DNA of 64,000 nucleotides from a bacterium (GTDB lineage Bacteria; UBP13; UBA5359). Made by a program: the position numbers and the translations under genes. The notes under the pieces are model-generated. The model saw only the letters and a program-made list of their open reading frames with translations. It was not told the DNA's origin and made no database searches. Below are positions 45,116 to 52,991 of this stretch, in pieces. Location of the stretch: the NCBI GenBank assembly GCA_028685295.1, contig JAQUEL010000002.1, positions 24,635 to 88,634 of the forward strand, read 5' to 3'. Within the stretch, counting starts at the first letter, position 1; the number at the start of each line of letters is the position of its first letter.

Positions 45116-45832
45116 TCATTTTTTTAATATAGTGTCCATCAGTTTCTCTTTATCAATTTTTTTGGTGCAGAAGAACCAATCATAGCAGGTCATATCCTGC
45201 TTTCCTTCCATACGTTTTCCGGCCTCTTCAGATGAACCGGCCGCCGGAATGATTGCTTCATCCCCTGGCTGCCAATTTGCCGGGGTGGAGACAGAAAAGG
45301 CATCGGATGTCTGGAGTGCGATAATTATCCGATACAATTCATCTATGTTCCTACCCAGGCTGAGAGGGTAATAGATGATCGTCCGGATAATCCCCTCGGG
45401 ATCAATGACAAATACAGCCCTGACAGCCTTGGTGGAACTCTCATTCGGCTGAATCATGCCGTATTTTCCGGCAATTCTCATGGTGATATCTTCGATTAGA
45501 GGAAACTTTATTTCAATATTCTTCATTCCCTTATATTCGATTTTTTCTTTAATGGTACGCAGCCAGGCTATATGGCTGTAAAGACCATCTACAGAAAGCC
45601 CGACCAGTTTGCAGTTTGCCTCCGAAAACCGATCTGCCATAGAGGCAAAGGTTATAAACTCTGAGGTACATACCGGAGTAAAATCAGCCGGATGACTGAA
45701 GAGGATAACCCAGCTTCCCGAATACTGCTCCGGGAAATTTATCTCTCCCTGCGTCGTGATCGCTTTGAATGATGGAGCTTTATCTCCTATACGCGGCATT
45801 GATACTGCTTCGGCCATATTTTGAGCATCCAT
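45116..45832 (-). CDS. Peroxiredoxin, Prx6-like
   Basis: 238 residues. The peroxidatic Cys lies in HPADFTPVCTSEF (about residue 55) after ILFS, and the conserved Arg-containing region VRAVFVIDPEGIIRTI is present. The C-terminal extension with WQPGDEAIIP and CYDWFFCTKK is that of long Prx6-type peroxiredoxins of archaea and anaerobes, where C-terminal Cys may form the disulfide. It reduces peroxides with thiol electrons. GAGGAGGGAG precedes the ATG. A 10-base inverted repeat 30 bases upstream may be an operator. Confidence 0.93.
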   Translation of the reverse strand: MDAQNMAEAVSMPRIGDKAPSFKAITTQGEINFPEQYSGSWVILFSHPADFTPVCTSEFITFASMADRFSEANCKLVGLSVDGLYSHIAWLRTIKEKIEYKGMKNIEIKFPLIEDITMRIAGKYGMIQPNESSTKAVRAVFVIDPEGIIRTIIYYPLSLGRNIDELYRIIIALQTSDAFSVSTPANWQPGDEAIIPAAGSSEEAGKRMEGKQDMTCYDWFFCTKKIDKEKLMDTILKK

Positions 45833-45862
45833 AATAGCTCCCTCCTCTTGAATTACGTATTT

Positions 45863-45888
45863 TAGATATATCAGATTAGATATATCTA
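45863..45888. promoter_or_regulatory. Inverted repeat upstream of the peroxiredoxin
   Basis: TAGATATATC, six bases, GATATATCTA: a perfect 10-base inverted repeat at 45863-45888. On the minus strand it overlaps a probable -10 (TCTAAT), with TTGGGT 17 bases before. It could bind a peroxide- or metal-sensing repressor; the identity is unknown. Confidence 0.45.
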
Positions 45889-45937
45889 CTCTGATATACC
45901 CAAAAACAAGATCGCAAACTCCAGCGGTAATATTACT

Positions 45938-46711
45938 TTAAAGCATCTCCACCAGCAGCGCTCCACTATGGCGACTACGCTCCACTACGATCTGAATGCC
46001 GAAGGTCCGATAGATATTATCAGGCGTCAACACCTCTTCCGGCGTGCCCCAGGCCAGGACATGGCCGTCACACAGCAACAACAGCCTGTCACAGATGCGG
46101 GCGGCCAGGTTAAGATCATGAAAGACACCCAGCACAGCTATGGCTTTCTCTGCCGCCAAATGTCGTAACAAACGAGCTGTCCCAACCTGATGGCGAATAT
46201 CCAGATGAGAAGTAGGTTCGTCCAGCAACAGCAGTTCGGCCTGCTGCGCCAGAGCCCTGGCCAGCAGGACTCTCTGTCTTTCGCCACCGCTGATGGTGGT
46301 GACAGAACGATCGGCCAAATGCAAAGTATCGGTCTCCACCATGGCCCGCTCCGTTATTTCTTTATCAGAAAGGCCCTCACGCTGCACTCGGCCCAGAAAG
46401 GGATGACGGCCCATAGCCACTATCTCTCTGACGGTGAATTCAAACTCGATATGAATATCCTGGGCCAGCACGGCCAGGCAGCAGGCCAGAGCCCGAGGGG
46501 TATAATTGCACAACCGGCGACCGCCCAGGCATATCTCTCCACTGCTTAAGCTCAGCAATCCGGAAACGGCTTTGATCAGCGTGGATTTGCCGGAGCCGTT
46601 GGGGCCGATTACGCCGGTCAGCAATCCCCGGTCAGCGGTAAGCGATAGCCCGTTAAGCACCGGCTTGCCACCGTAGCCGCAAACGATACCTTTTACTTCC
46701 AGCAGGCTCAT
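45938..46711 (-). CDS. btuD: Cobalamin ABC transporter ATP-binding protein
   Basis: 257 residues, FecE/BtuD-type ATPase. Walker A GPNGSGKST, signature ISGGERQRVLLA, Walker B LLLLDEPTSHLD, and the switch His in GVFHDLN. It powers import through the FecCD-type permease encoded upstream, with a four-base overlap. The cobalamin riboswitch at the head of the operon supports vitamin B12 or another corrinoid as the substrate rather than iron siderophore. Confidence 0.9.
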   Translation of the reverse strand: MSLLEVKGIVCGYGGKPVLNGLSLTADRGLLTGVIGPNGSGKSTLIKAVSGLLSLSSGEICLGGRRLCNYTPRALACCLAVLAQDIHIEFEFTVREIVAMGRHPFLGRVQREGLSDKEITERAMVETDTLHLADRSVTTISGGERQRVLLARALAQQAELLLLDEPTSHLDIRHQVGTARLLRHLAAEKAIAVLGVFHDLNLAARICDRLLLLCDGHVLAWGTPEEVLTPDNIYRTFGIQIVVERSRHSGALLVEML

Positions 46712-47703
46712 CTTCCCCTCCTATAAAGAAGATAGATAAAAAAGGGGGCTCCCAGCATAGCGGTTATAAGGCCGACAGGCACCTCGGACGGTGCCAACAA
46801 GGTCCGGGCCAGGATATCGGAGATGATCATAACCAACGCGCCCAGCAAGAGAGAACCCCAGAGCAAGCGCCTATGATCCGGTCCAATCAGCAACCTGGCG
46901 GCATGCGGTACGATCAGGCCCACAAAGCCTATAATACCGCTCACCGAAACGGCTGCCGCCGTCAGCAGCGAGGTTACAGCCAGCAGAATACGCTTGGTCT
47001 TCTCCACATCCAGGCCCAAGTGTTGTGCCTCCTCATCGCCCATCAGCATAACGTTGAGGTCCCGACAGTAAGACCATATCAAAACTATGCCGGCAACCGC
47101 ATAAGGCGCTATCAACAGCACCTGCTTCCAATTGGCCGAGTAAAAGCCGCCCATGATCCAAAAGAAGATCGCCTGCAGATCACGCCGTCCCATAATCATG
47201 ATAAAGGAGGTCAGGGCGGATATCAGAGCGCTGACGGCCACCCCGGCCAGCAGCAGAGTATAGATGGATATTCTGCCGTCTTTGCAGGAGAGCATATATA
47301 CTGTCCAGGCCGCACCCAGAGCCCCAATAAAAGCAGCCAAAGGTAACGGGTCCAGGCCCAGAACCGGCCCAGACAAGCCAAGAACAAGGATAAGCGCTGC
47401 TCCTAGAGAAGCTCCGGAGGATATGCCTACGATATAAGGATCGGCCAAAGGATTGCGAAAAACGGCCTGCAACACCATGCCCGCTGCTCCCAGGGAAGCT
47501 CCCACCAGCAGCGCCAGAACGATGCGAGGCATCCGCAGCCCCCAAACAATAGCGGCATTGCCGCTATTGCCGGCCCGGCCTGACAGAATATGCAGAATAT
47601 CGCTCGGAGATATGCGGACAGCTCCCAGCAATACGGCCATGACAATCGCCGCAGCCAAAGCTATCAGCAATATAAAGATAAACGTTCTGTAGGAAAAACG
47701 CAT
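46708..47703 (-). CDS. btuC: Cobalamin ABC transporter permease, FecCD family
   Basis: 331 residues with about ten membrane helices. Family marks: LRMPRIVLALLVGASLGAAGMVLQAVFRNPLADPYIVG (in parts), SGASLGAALILV, and GFVGLIVPHAARLL, which contacts the ATPase. Two copies form the channel with BtuD. It shares one base with btuF upstream (TAATG) and four with btuD. Confidence 0.93.
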   Translation of the reverse strand: MRFSYRTFIFILLIALAAAIVMAVLLGAVRISPSDILHILSGRAGNSGNAAIVWGLRMPRIVLALLVGASLGAAGMVLQAVFRNPLADPYIVGISSGASLGAALILVLGLSGPVLGLDPLPLAAFIGALGAAWTVYMLSCKDGRISIYTLLLAGVAVSALISALTSFIMIMGRRDLQAIFFWIMGGFYSANWKQVLLIAPYAVAGIVLIWSYCRDLNVMLMGDEEAQHLGLDVEKTKRILLAVTSLLTAAAVSVSGIIGFVGLIVPHAARLLIGPDHRRLLWGSLLLGALVMIISDILARTLLAPSEVPVGLITAMLGAPFFIYLLYRRGR

Positions 47704-48653
47704 TACCTTGCCTTTCTGTCACGATCAGGATGAATAAGCGAAGCTACTTCCTCCAAGCTGTCAAGCAGTCTGGGACCGGGCCTGGATATTTTATCCTCAT
47801 TTAAAGGATATATGCAGCCGCTACGCACCGCTTTGAGACGGCACCATACTCTATCCCGTTTCAGTTTCTCCCAAAGCTTTATTTTATCAGAATAAAGAAT
47901 AATATCAGGGTCTTTAGCTAAGAGTTGCTCCCGGCTGAACTGCGCATAGCCTTTCATACCGGCCGCTATATTACACCCCCCGGCGGCAATAATTATATCG
48001 TTGATGAAGGTGCCGCTTCCGGCAGTAAATAGCGGCTCATCCCAGATAACATAAAAAACCGATGGATGAGATGCTTCAGCAACCATGTCGGATACAGCCT
48101 GCCGGCGCTTCTGCAATGAAAGACATAGCGTTACTGCCTCCACCTTGTTGCCGGTAATATACCCTATATCTTTTATCATATTATAAAGCCCTTCCAGATC
48201 GGTGGGATGAAGAGTAACTACTGTCAACCCTGCTCTCTCTATCTGCCCCACTACACTCTTGGATATGCCATGCATAGCCAAAACAAGGTCCGGCTTCAAG
48301 GAGCAAAGCCTCTCTAGGTTGGGATTGGTATAACCGCCCACACGAGTTACCCCTGCCGCCTGCAATGGATAATTGCAATAATCCGTTACTCCTACTATAC
48401 GTTCCCCAAGGTTAAGAGCGTAAAGAACCTCGGTCGTGGCAGGAGCCAGAGATACTATTCTTTCAGGATGATCCGGCAAAGTGACCCTGCGTTCCAAGGC
48501 ATCGGTAAAGACCCTGCCGGGAACATTGGAAAGAGGTGTCCTGCGGCATCCTGTCAGGAAGAGAGAGAGAGAGAGCAGAAGAAAAAGTATTCTAAAACCC
48601 TTTGCACCTCTATGCCTCTGCGCCTTTATGCCTTCTTCCAAATAGGTATTCAT
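47703..48653 (-). CDS. btuF: Cobalamin/Fe-siderophore-type substrate-binding lipoprotein
   Basis: 316 residues. A lipoprotein signal with lipobox LTGC near residue 36 follows an odd N-terminal stretch (KAQRHRGAKG) encoded by a near-repetitive purine-rich DNA. The mature protein is a helical-backbone binding protein (BtuF/FepB): RVTLPDHPERIVSLAPATTEVLYALNLG, GYTNPNLERLCSLKPDLVLA, and DEPLFTAGSGTFINDIIIAAGGCNIAA. It delivers corrinoid from the periplasm to BtuCD. The odd start may be real coding or a mis-set start; no later ATG precedes the signal core. Confidence 0.88.
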   Translation of the reverse strand: MNTYLEEGIKAQRHRGAKGFRILFLLLSLSLFLTGCRRTPLSNVPGRVFTDALERRVTLPDHPERIVSLAPATTEVLYALNLGERIVGVTDYCNYPLQAAGVTRVGGYTNPNLERLCSLKPDLVLAMHGISKSVVGQIERAGLTVVTLHPTDLEGLYNMIKDIGYITGNKVEAVTLCLSLQKRRQAVSDMVAEASHPSVFYVIWDEPLFTAGSGTFINDIIIAAGGCNIAAGMKGYAQFSREQLLAKDPDIILYSDKIKLWEKLKRDRVWCRLKAVRSGCIYPLNEDKISRPGPRLLDSLEEVASLIHPDRDRKAR

Positions 48654-49501
48654 CTCTTATCTCTCGCCTGTAAGTCAAACTTAAAATTAACGGTGACGGC
48701 ATCGGGTATATTGTCATTGCCTTGTCGGGCAGGATCAAAGCGCCAACGTCGGGCAGCTTGCAAAGCGGCCTTATCCAACGAAGCCTGGCCGGAAGACCGT
48801 AATATTTCCACAGCCGTCACTCGGCCGGAATCGGAAATTTTTATACGAACCATGACATTCCCCCCCAACCCCTGACGGCGTGCCTCCAGTGGATATACCG
48901 GCTCAACCCTGGAGCTGACCGAGGCTTTTACCAGAGAGGGAAGCCTGAATTCAGGTGATTCTATTTCACCAGGAGCAGCCTTGCCGCCATTATTCTGCTG
49001 AGAGCCGTCCCTCTCATCCCTCTGCCCATGTACCATCGGCTTGCCGATATGGGCATCTTCAGACTCACCGGCTGACAGTCTTAGCTCCATCACTCCGGAG
49101 CCGGCTACGGGTGCCTGCAAGCCGGTCTCCTGTGCTTGAAAGCCGGCTATCACAGGAACAGCTATACCTGTCCTGATACCGGTATTTATATTCGTGCCGC
49201 TATCGGGCCCTAATCTGTACCCTGAAACGGAAGAGATCCTTCTTGCAGATACAGGCTGGTCTGTCATCCGACTTATGGAAGCCGGCGGTAATACCTGCTT
49301 CGGAGTAAAACCCGGTGTTTCGGTAGTTTTATTTACAGGCTCAGGCAATAGTTCCGGCCGGCTTATATCCAATTGAAAAGTGATAGTATCAGGCACTGGT
49401 CGCTCCCGCTCCTGCGAAGATATCCTGAAGCCGGCCAATAATAATATATGCAACGCCAGTGAAACCATCAGAAACAGATTTATATGCCGTCCGTCTCTCA
49501 T
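48650..49501 (-). CDS. TonB-like energy transducer of the cobalamin operon
   Basis: 283 residues. An N-terminal membrane anchor (residues 7-23), a Pro/Gly-rich periplasmic linker and a C-terminal TonB domain at about 190-275 (VEPVYPLEARRQGLGGNVMVRIKI in parts, SLDKAALQAARRWRFDP). It is the first protein of the operon under the cobalamin riboswitch, so it is probably a TonB dedicated to corrinoid uptake across the outer membrane, using an ExbB/ExbD motor from elsewhere. The btuB receptor is not in the operon. GGAG lies eight bases before the ATG. Confidence 0.87.
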   Translation of the reverse strand: MRDGRHINLFLMVSLALHILLLAGFRISSQERERPVPDTITFQLDISRPELLPEPVNKTTETPGFTPKQVLPPASISRMTDQPVSARRISSVSGYRLGPDSGTNINTGIRTGIAVPVIAGFQAQETGLQAPVAGSGVMELRLSAGESEDAHIGKPMVHGQRDERDGSQQNNGGKAAPGEIESPEFRLPSLVKASVSSRVEPVYPLEARRQGLGGNVMVRIKISDSGRVTAVEILRSSGQASLDKAALQAARRWRFDPARQGNDNIPDAVTVNFKFDLQARDKR

Positions 49502-49513
49502 TTATGTGCTCCG

Positions 49514-49609
49514 TTAATAGCAAGGATCAAAGTTAAAGGAAATGTTGAACTTGAGGCCGAAAGCAGCGGCCATATGACCGGTCTCTCTGGCAAAATTATC
49601 CCCACACAA
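49514..49609 (-). CDS. Possible small ORF between cobalamin riboswitch and tonB-like gene
   Basis: A 31-codon frame from TTG 49609 to TAA 49514-49516. It has a strong AAGGGAGG site six bases upstream, and ends 13 bases before the tonB-like ATG. The peptide ends in GLKFNISFNFDPCY, an alternating hydrophobic pattern like an outer membrane beta-strand. The frame is open further back to about 49654. It may be a regulated small protein, a leader, or a remnant of a lost receptor gene. Unproven. Confidence 0.3.
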   Translation of the reverse strand: MCGDNFARETGHMAAAFGLKFNISFNFDPCY

Positions 49610-49671
49610 GAAAAACCTCCCTTGGCGGGCAACAAAAAAAGCACCCGCTTCCACCCGAAGTGATGTCTCTG

Positions 49672-49822
49672 CAACTCAGACAGGTCTCCTGGCTTCCGGA
49701 TCACCCTACCAGCCGCGCCTTCCTCAATAGAATAGAGTGGCTTGCTTGCGGTTGTCGTTCCCGGTTACAGTAGCGGGGGCTGCAGCGGCTTCACACCGCT
49801 TTCCCTGACATCCGAGTTTTAT
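49672..49822 (-). ncRNA. Cobalamin riboswitch (AdoCbl type)
   Basis: On the minus strand the conserved blocks appear in order: AGGGAAAGCGGTGTGAAGCC, then GCTGCAGCCCCCGCTACTGT (the B12 box region), GAGGAAGGCGCGGCTGG, and finally GATCCGGAAGCCAGGAGACC. These match the core of cobalamin riboswitches. About 20 bases on, a hairpin around CTTCGGGTGGAAG is followed by TTTTTTT (near 49634-49640), which could be the terminator it controls. Binding of cobalamin should switch off the tonB-btuFCD operon. Confidence 0.92.
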
Positions 49823-50015
49823 AAAATCGTTTATATCATAGCATACAATCCACTCTGCCGCCACACATTTGAGACATCAGATACATCTCCTCTCCAGGGG
49901 TGCATCTATTATTCTTTAGAAATATCTAAGAAAGCGCTTCTCATTTATAAACAGATCTGTACCTTTAGTGCTTGCCGAATCAAAGCTCGCAGGCCCAAGG
50001 CCGGCACCTTAACAT

Positions 50016-50996
50016 TCAATCGTTAAGCTTAATAACCGTCACTTTATTGGTTCTACTCTTATTAACATCAGGCTCTCCACCGAGAAGCCACCAGGTTTTA
50101 TTATCAACTTTCACCAAAGAAGCTGTACAAGTCTGAATTATAGCCTCTCCCAGCTTTTGTGTTGACATATCCTGCGTATTTACCAACCATATATCCTTGG
50201 AGATATTTCCATATGCAGCTCCTCCGGCAAGCAATATATAGTTGTCATCAATTGCGGCCGCAGACCAGGCATAACCGGGCCAAGGCAGGTTCGGTAAGCA
50301 CTTCCATTCATTGCTCTGTGAATCGTAACGATAAGCATCCTGCAAACACATAGTATTTTCCTGTAACCGGGCATATCCACCCAATAAATAGAGGTACTGT
50401 CCGGATGCCGCCAGTGCCGGATAAGCTCTGGGGCATCCGGGTAATGGCCGGCATCGCAGCCACCCGGCATTAGGCTTTGCTATATCAAGCGACCATAAAT
50501 CACTAGTCTGCCGCCCCTCTTTATTAAATCCACAGGAAACATAGAATTTGCCATTCAGCTCAACACCTGCCCCTCCATGAATCGCTACAGGTAAAGGAGG
50601 TAGTTTATCAACAAGAAGTTTTCCCGCTATCAGACACAATCGATAGGCATCCCTGAATACTTCTGCATCATTTCTTCCTCCAGCTATATATATGGCCTGC
50701 CCATCATGGCAGTACATGCTCTCACCATTTCCTATCGGAAAGGAAAGAGATTGTTGCCAAATGCCGTCAAGATATATTGTGCAATCACTAAGCCAGTGCT
50801 TTTCAGTACGCTTCTCGTTCCAGTTGGTACCACCAAGAACAACCATTTTATCGCCAAGCACACCGGCAGCATGCGCACCTCTACCCTGCGGCAAAGCCGG
50901 ACCTTCGGTGACGCTTATACTATAGGCTGTCGCCTTACCCGGGATAGAGAAAAGCAGCAACATTATTAACGCTCGTAAAATAATGGAAAATCTCAT
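50016..50996 (-). CDS. Secreted kelch-repeat protein, NanM-like
   Basis: 326 residues. A signal peptide (residues 1-24) precedes a six-bladed kelch propeller, with repeats such as GDKMVVLGGTN, GQAIYIAGGRND, NGKFYVSCGFN, GQYLYLLGGYA and DNYILLAGGAA. Its order resembles N-acetylneuraminate epimerase (NanM) and the related cyclically permuted mutarotases. With a sialidase-like gene in the same cluster, action on a sialic-acid-like or other sugar anomer is plausible. It overlaps the upstream DUF4838 gene by four bases and is the last gene of glycan locus 2. Confidence 0.82.
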   Translation of the reverse strand: MRFSIILRALIMLLLFSIPGKATAYSISVTEGPALPQGRGAHAAGVLGDKMVVLGGTNWNEKRTEKHWLSDCTIYLDGIWQQSLSFPIGNGESMYCHDGQAIYIAGGRNDAEVFRDAYRLCLIAGKLLVDKLPPLPVAIHGGAGVELNGKFYVSCGFNKEGRQTSDLWSLDIAKPNAGWLRCRPLPGCPRAYPALAASGQYLYLLGGYARLQENTMCLQDAYRYDSQSNEWKCLPNLPWPGYAWSAAAIDDNYILLAGGAAYGNISKDIWLVNTQDMSTQKLGEAIIQTCTASLVKVDNKTWWLLGGEPDVNKSRTNKVTVIKLND

Positions 50997-52876
50997 TTGA
51001 TTAACCTCGTCAGGTAATTTGTCGCTTGTTTATATGTATCATCAAATATATCGCCATAAATGCTTCCTGCACATTTAACGAATTTGCTCACTCTCTCCAT
51101 GCTTTCGATTGCTTTATCATTATCTCTCTGTGTTTGTGCTATATTACTCTCTTTGCTTTTTTCCACCAAGGCTATCTGTTTCATAAGCTCTTGAATATTT
51201 AACATATGTTGAATATTCAAGTAGAAGCGTTCGATAATTTCTCTATCTTGAGTATGCTCCTTTTCAATAGCAACCATTTTCAACTTTTCAGCATATGATG
51301 AAAATAACTTTTCCCATTTAGGACTTTGTAGAAAGCGGGCATCGTAATAGGGGATGCATTCCTCTTCCTCCAAGCCGATTTTTGTCAGTTCACAAATATA
51401 TGCAAACAAGGTTTCTCTGGCAGTACGATCTTTCAATACTTCACAGTAATCCCTAATTACGCTTTCAACACTACTCTTGCTATGAAAAGCAAACTTACCG
51501 AGAATGTATAACAATATACTGTACAGTCCCAACTGCTCAGTTTTATACTCTACAACAAAACCTTCAATCCCCTTATTGGCAAGGCAAGATAATTCCTCTT
51601 GCATGAGATTCCACGTGGGATAAAACAGCGACATATAATCAGGCAATGTGTAATATTCAAATTTTATTAACTCGCCATGATGCACTTTACGCCAGTCGCA
51701 AAGAATATCGTTGTAAAATGAGTTGGTTACGCATTTATCATCATGCAAAGGATGCCGCATACAACGCTTAAATGGAGCTACAGCCACCTTGGTTCTCTCA
51801 GATAAAACTGTCTTTTGAGGCGGAAAGATATAATTAAGGTATGCAAGACATGAAAAATTCTTATCTGGAAATACTTTGCTTACTCCGGCAACGACTTTGC
51901 CTACAAAGGCAAAATATACCTCTGATACTTTCTTTTTTCCAGCCCAGGGCAGGTTCCCTGCTGCTTTACCATACACCATCCCGGTTTCTGAATTAGCATT
52001 ATCATCCATACGGCTGCAGCTTTCGCACTCACACCATCCGAAGAAATCGTTAGGATAAAGGCCTATTGTATCAACTTCGGGATTTTCTTTTATGAAAGAG
52101 ATTATATTGTCAACAAAGAGCTGTAAAAGCTTTTCATTTGTCAAGCATAGTTGCCCCTTGTCGCTCCTTTCTCCTGATACAAGAGAAAAGAACTCCGGGT
52201 TTGTTTGGAAATACTTCTCCGGAGAAACCCAAAAAGAAAAACTATGATGTCCGGCTTCTATCTTTATAGCACGCTTTCTGCAAGCCTTTGCAATCCTCTT
52301 CTCCCTTCCCTTAAATCCAAGGTTTACGTTCAGCATAAGAACATTAAACCTATTCTTAGCCATCCAATCAATCATATCGAGCATGTCGTCTTCCGGAGAC
52401 ATGGAGTAGTCCGTCAAAGCCCTATGCCGAAAGGCTGCAGGACCGTAACGATAGCTGAAATTGCTCAGATGAAAGGTTACAGCCTCCGGCAGAACCGTTT
52501 TGCCAGGAAATGGCCACTTGATCCCTATGATGCTCTCCAGTAGCTCATATACTGCATAAAGCACAGAAACATCGTCGCCACCAAGAAGCCATAAGTCATT
52601 TTTCTGACACTGCAGTAGATACTCCTGAGGCTGGAGAGGAGTGCTTCCCGTCTTCAACATACATAGTGCTTTATCCGACAGTGAATGCTTTGTCTGCGTA
52701 CCAACATATATGCGCTGCTCAATGCTGCTACATTCACATCTATCTTTGATCTTCAGAGGCTCTCCCGTAAGCATGGAGATATAGCGTTGCAGTTCTTTTG
52801 CAGCAAACAGTTCAATCTCAGAAGGACCGTTTCCTGTATAGATATTGATATCCTTCGAGCCCTTATTTATTTCCAC
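50993..52876 (-). CDS. DUF4838 / alpha-glucuronidase-N-like carbohydrate-active protein
   Basis: About 627 residues. The frame is open from GTG 52945, but GTG 52876, ten bases after GGGGG, is preferred because it begins at the conserved first strand (VEINKGSKDINIY). Residues about 1-120 resemble the N-terminal domain of GH67/GH20 enzymes (IELFAAKELQRYISMLTGEPL, RIYVGTQ, LLGGDDVSVLYAVYELLE). A TIM-barrel DUF4838 domain follows (AKNRFNVLMLNVNLG, TIGLYPNDFFGWCECESC). No signal peptide is seen with the preferred start, so it is probably cytoplasmic. Likely a glycosidase acting on acidic or acetamido sugars; the activity is not established for this family. Confidence 0.75.
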   Translation of the reverse strand: MEINKGSKDINIYTGNGPSEIELFAAKELQRYISMLTGEPLKIKDRCECSSIEQRIYVGTQTKHSLSDKALCMLKTGSTPLQPQEYLLQCQKNDLWLLGGDDVSVLYAVYELLESIIGIKWPFPGKTVLPEAVTFHLSNFSYRYGPAAFRHRALTDYSMSPEDDMLDMIDWMAKNRFNVLMLNVNLGFKGREKRIAKACRKRAIKIEAGHHSFSFWVSPEKYFQTNPEFFSLVSGERSDKGQLCLTNEKLLQLFVDNIISFIKENPEVDTIGLYPNDFFGWCECESCSRMDDNANSETGMVYGKAAGNLPWAGKKKVSEVYFAFVGKVVAGVSKVFPDKNFSCLAYLNYIFPPQKTVLSERTKVAVAPFKRCMRHPLHDDKCVTNSFYNDILCDWRKVHHGELIKFEYYTLPDYMSLFYPTWNLMQEELSCLANKGIEGFVVEYKTEQLGLYSILLYILGKFAFHSKSSVESVIRDYCEVLKDRTARETLFAYICELTKIGLEEEECIPYYDARFLQSPKWEKLFSSYAEKLKMVAIEKEHTQDREIIERFYLNIQHMLNIQELMKQIALVEKSKESNIAQTQRDNDKAIESMERVSKFVKCAGSIYGDIFDDTYKQATNYLTRLIK

Positions 52877-52991
52877 TTGCAGCGATCCCCCATACTTTCC
52901 GGCTTTCAGCCTGCGCTTATACTTAATGCATACAATACAGCACACAAATTTTTATTTTGCCGTTTTTGTTGTCGTAAAAATGGCTAGATAG

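Noticed and set aside
49498-49704. A 68-codon minus-strand frame that overlaps the tonB-like start by four bases
   Set aside because: Its first part lies inside the conserved end of the cobalamin riboswitch, it has no ribosome site, and the codons follow RNA structure rather than protein constraint.
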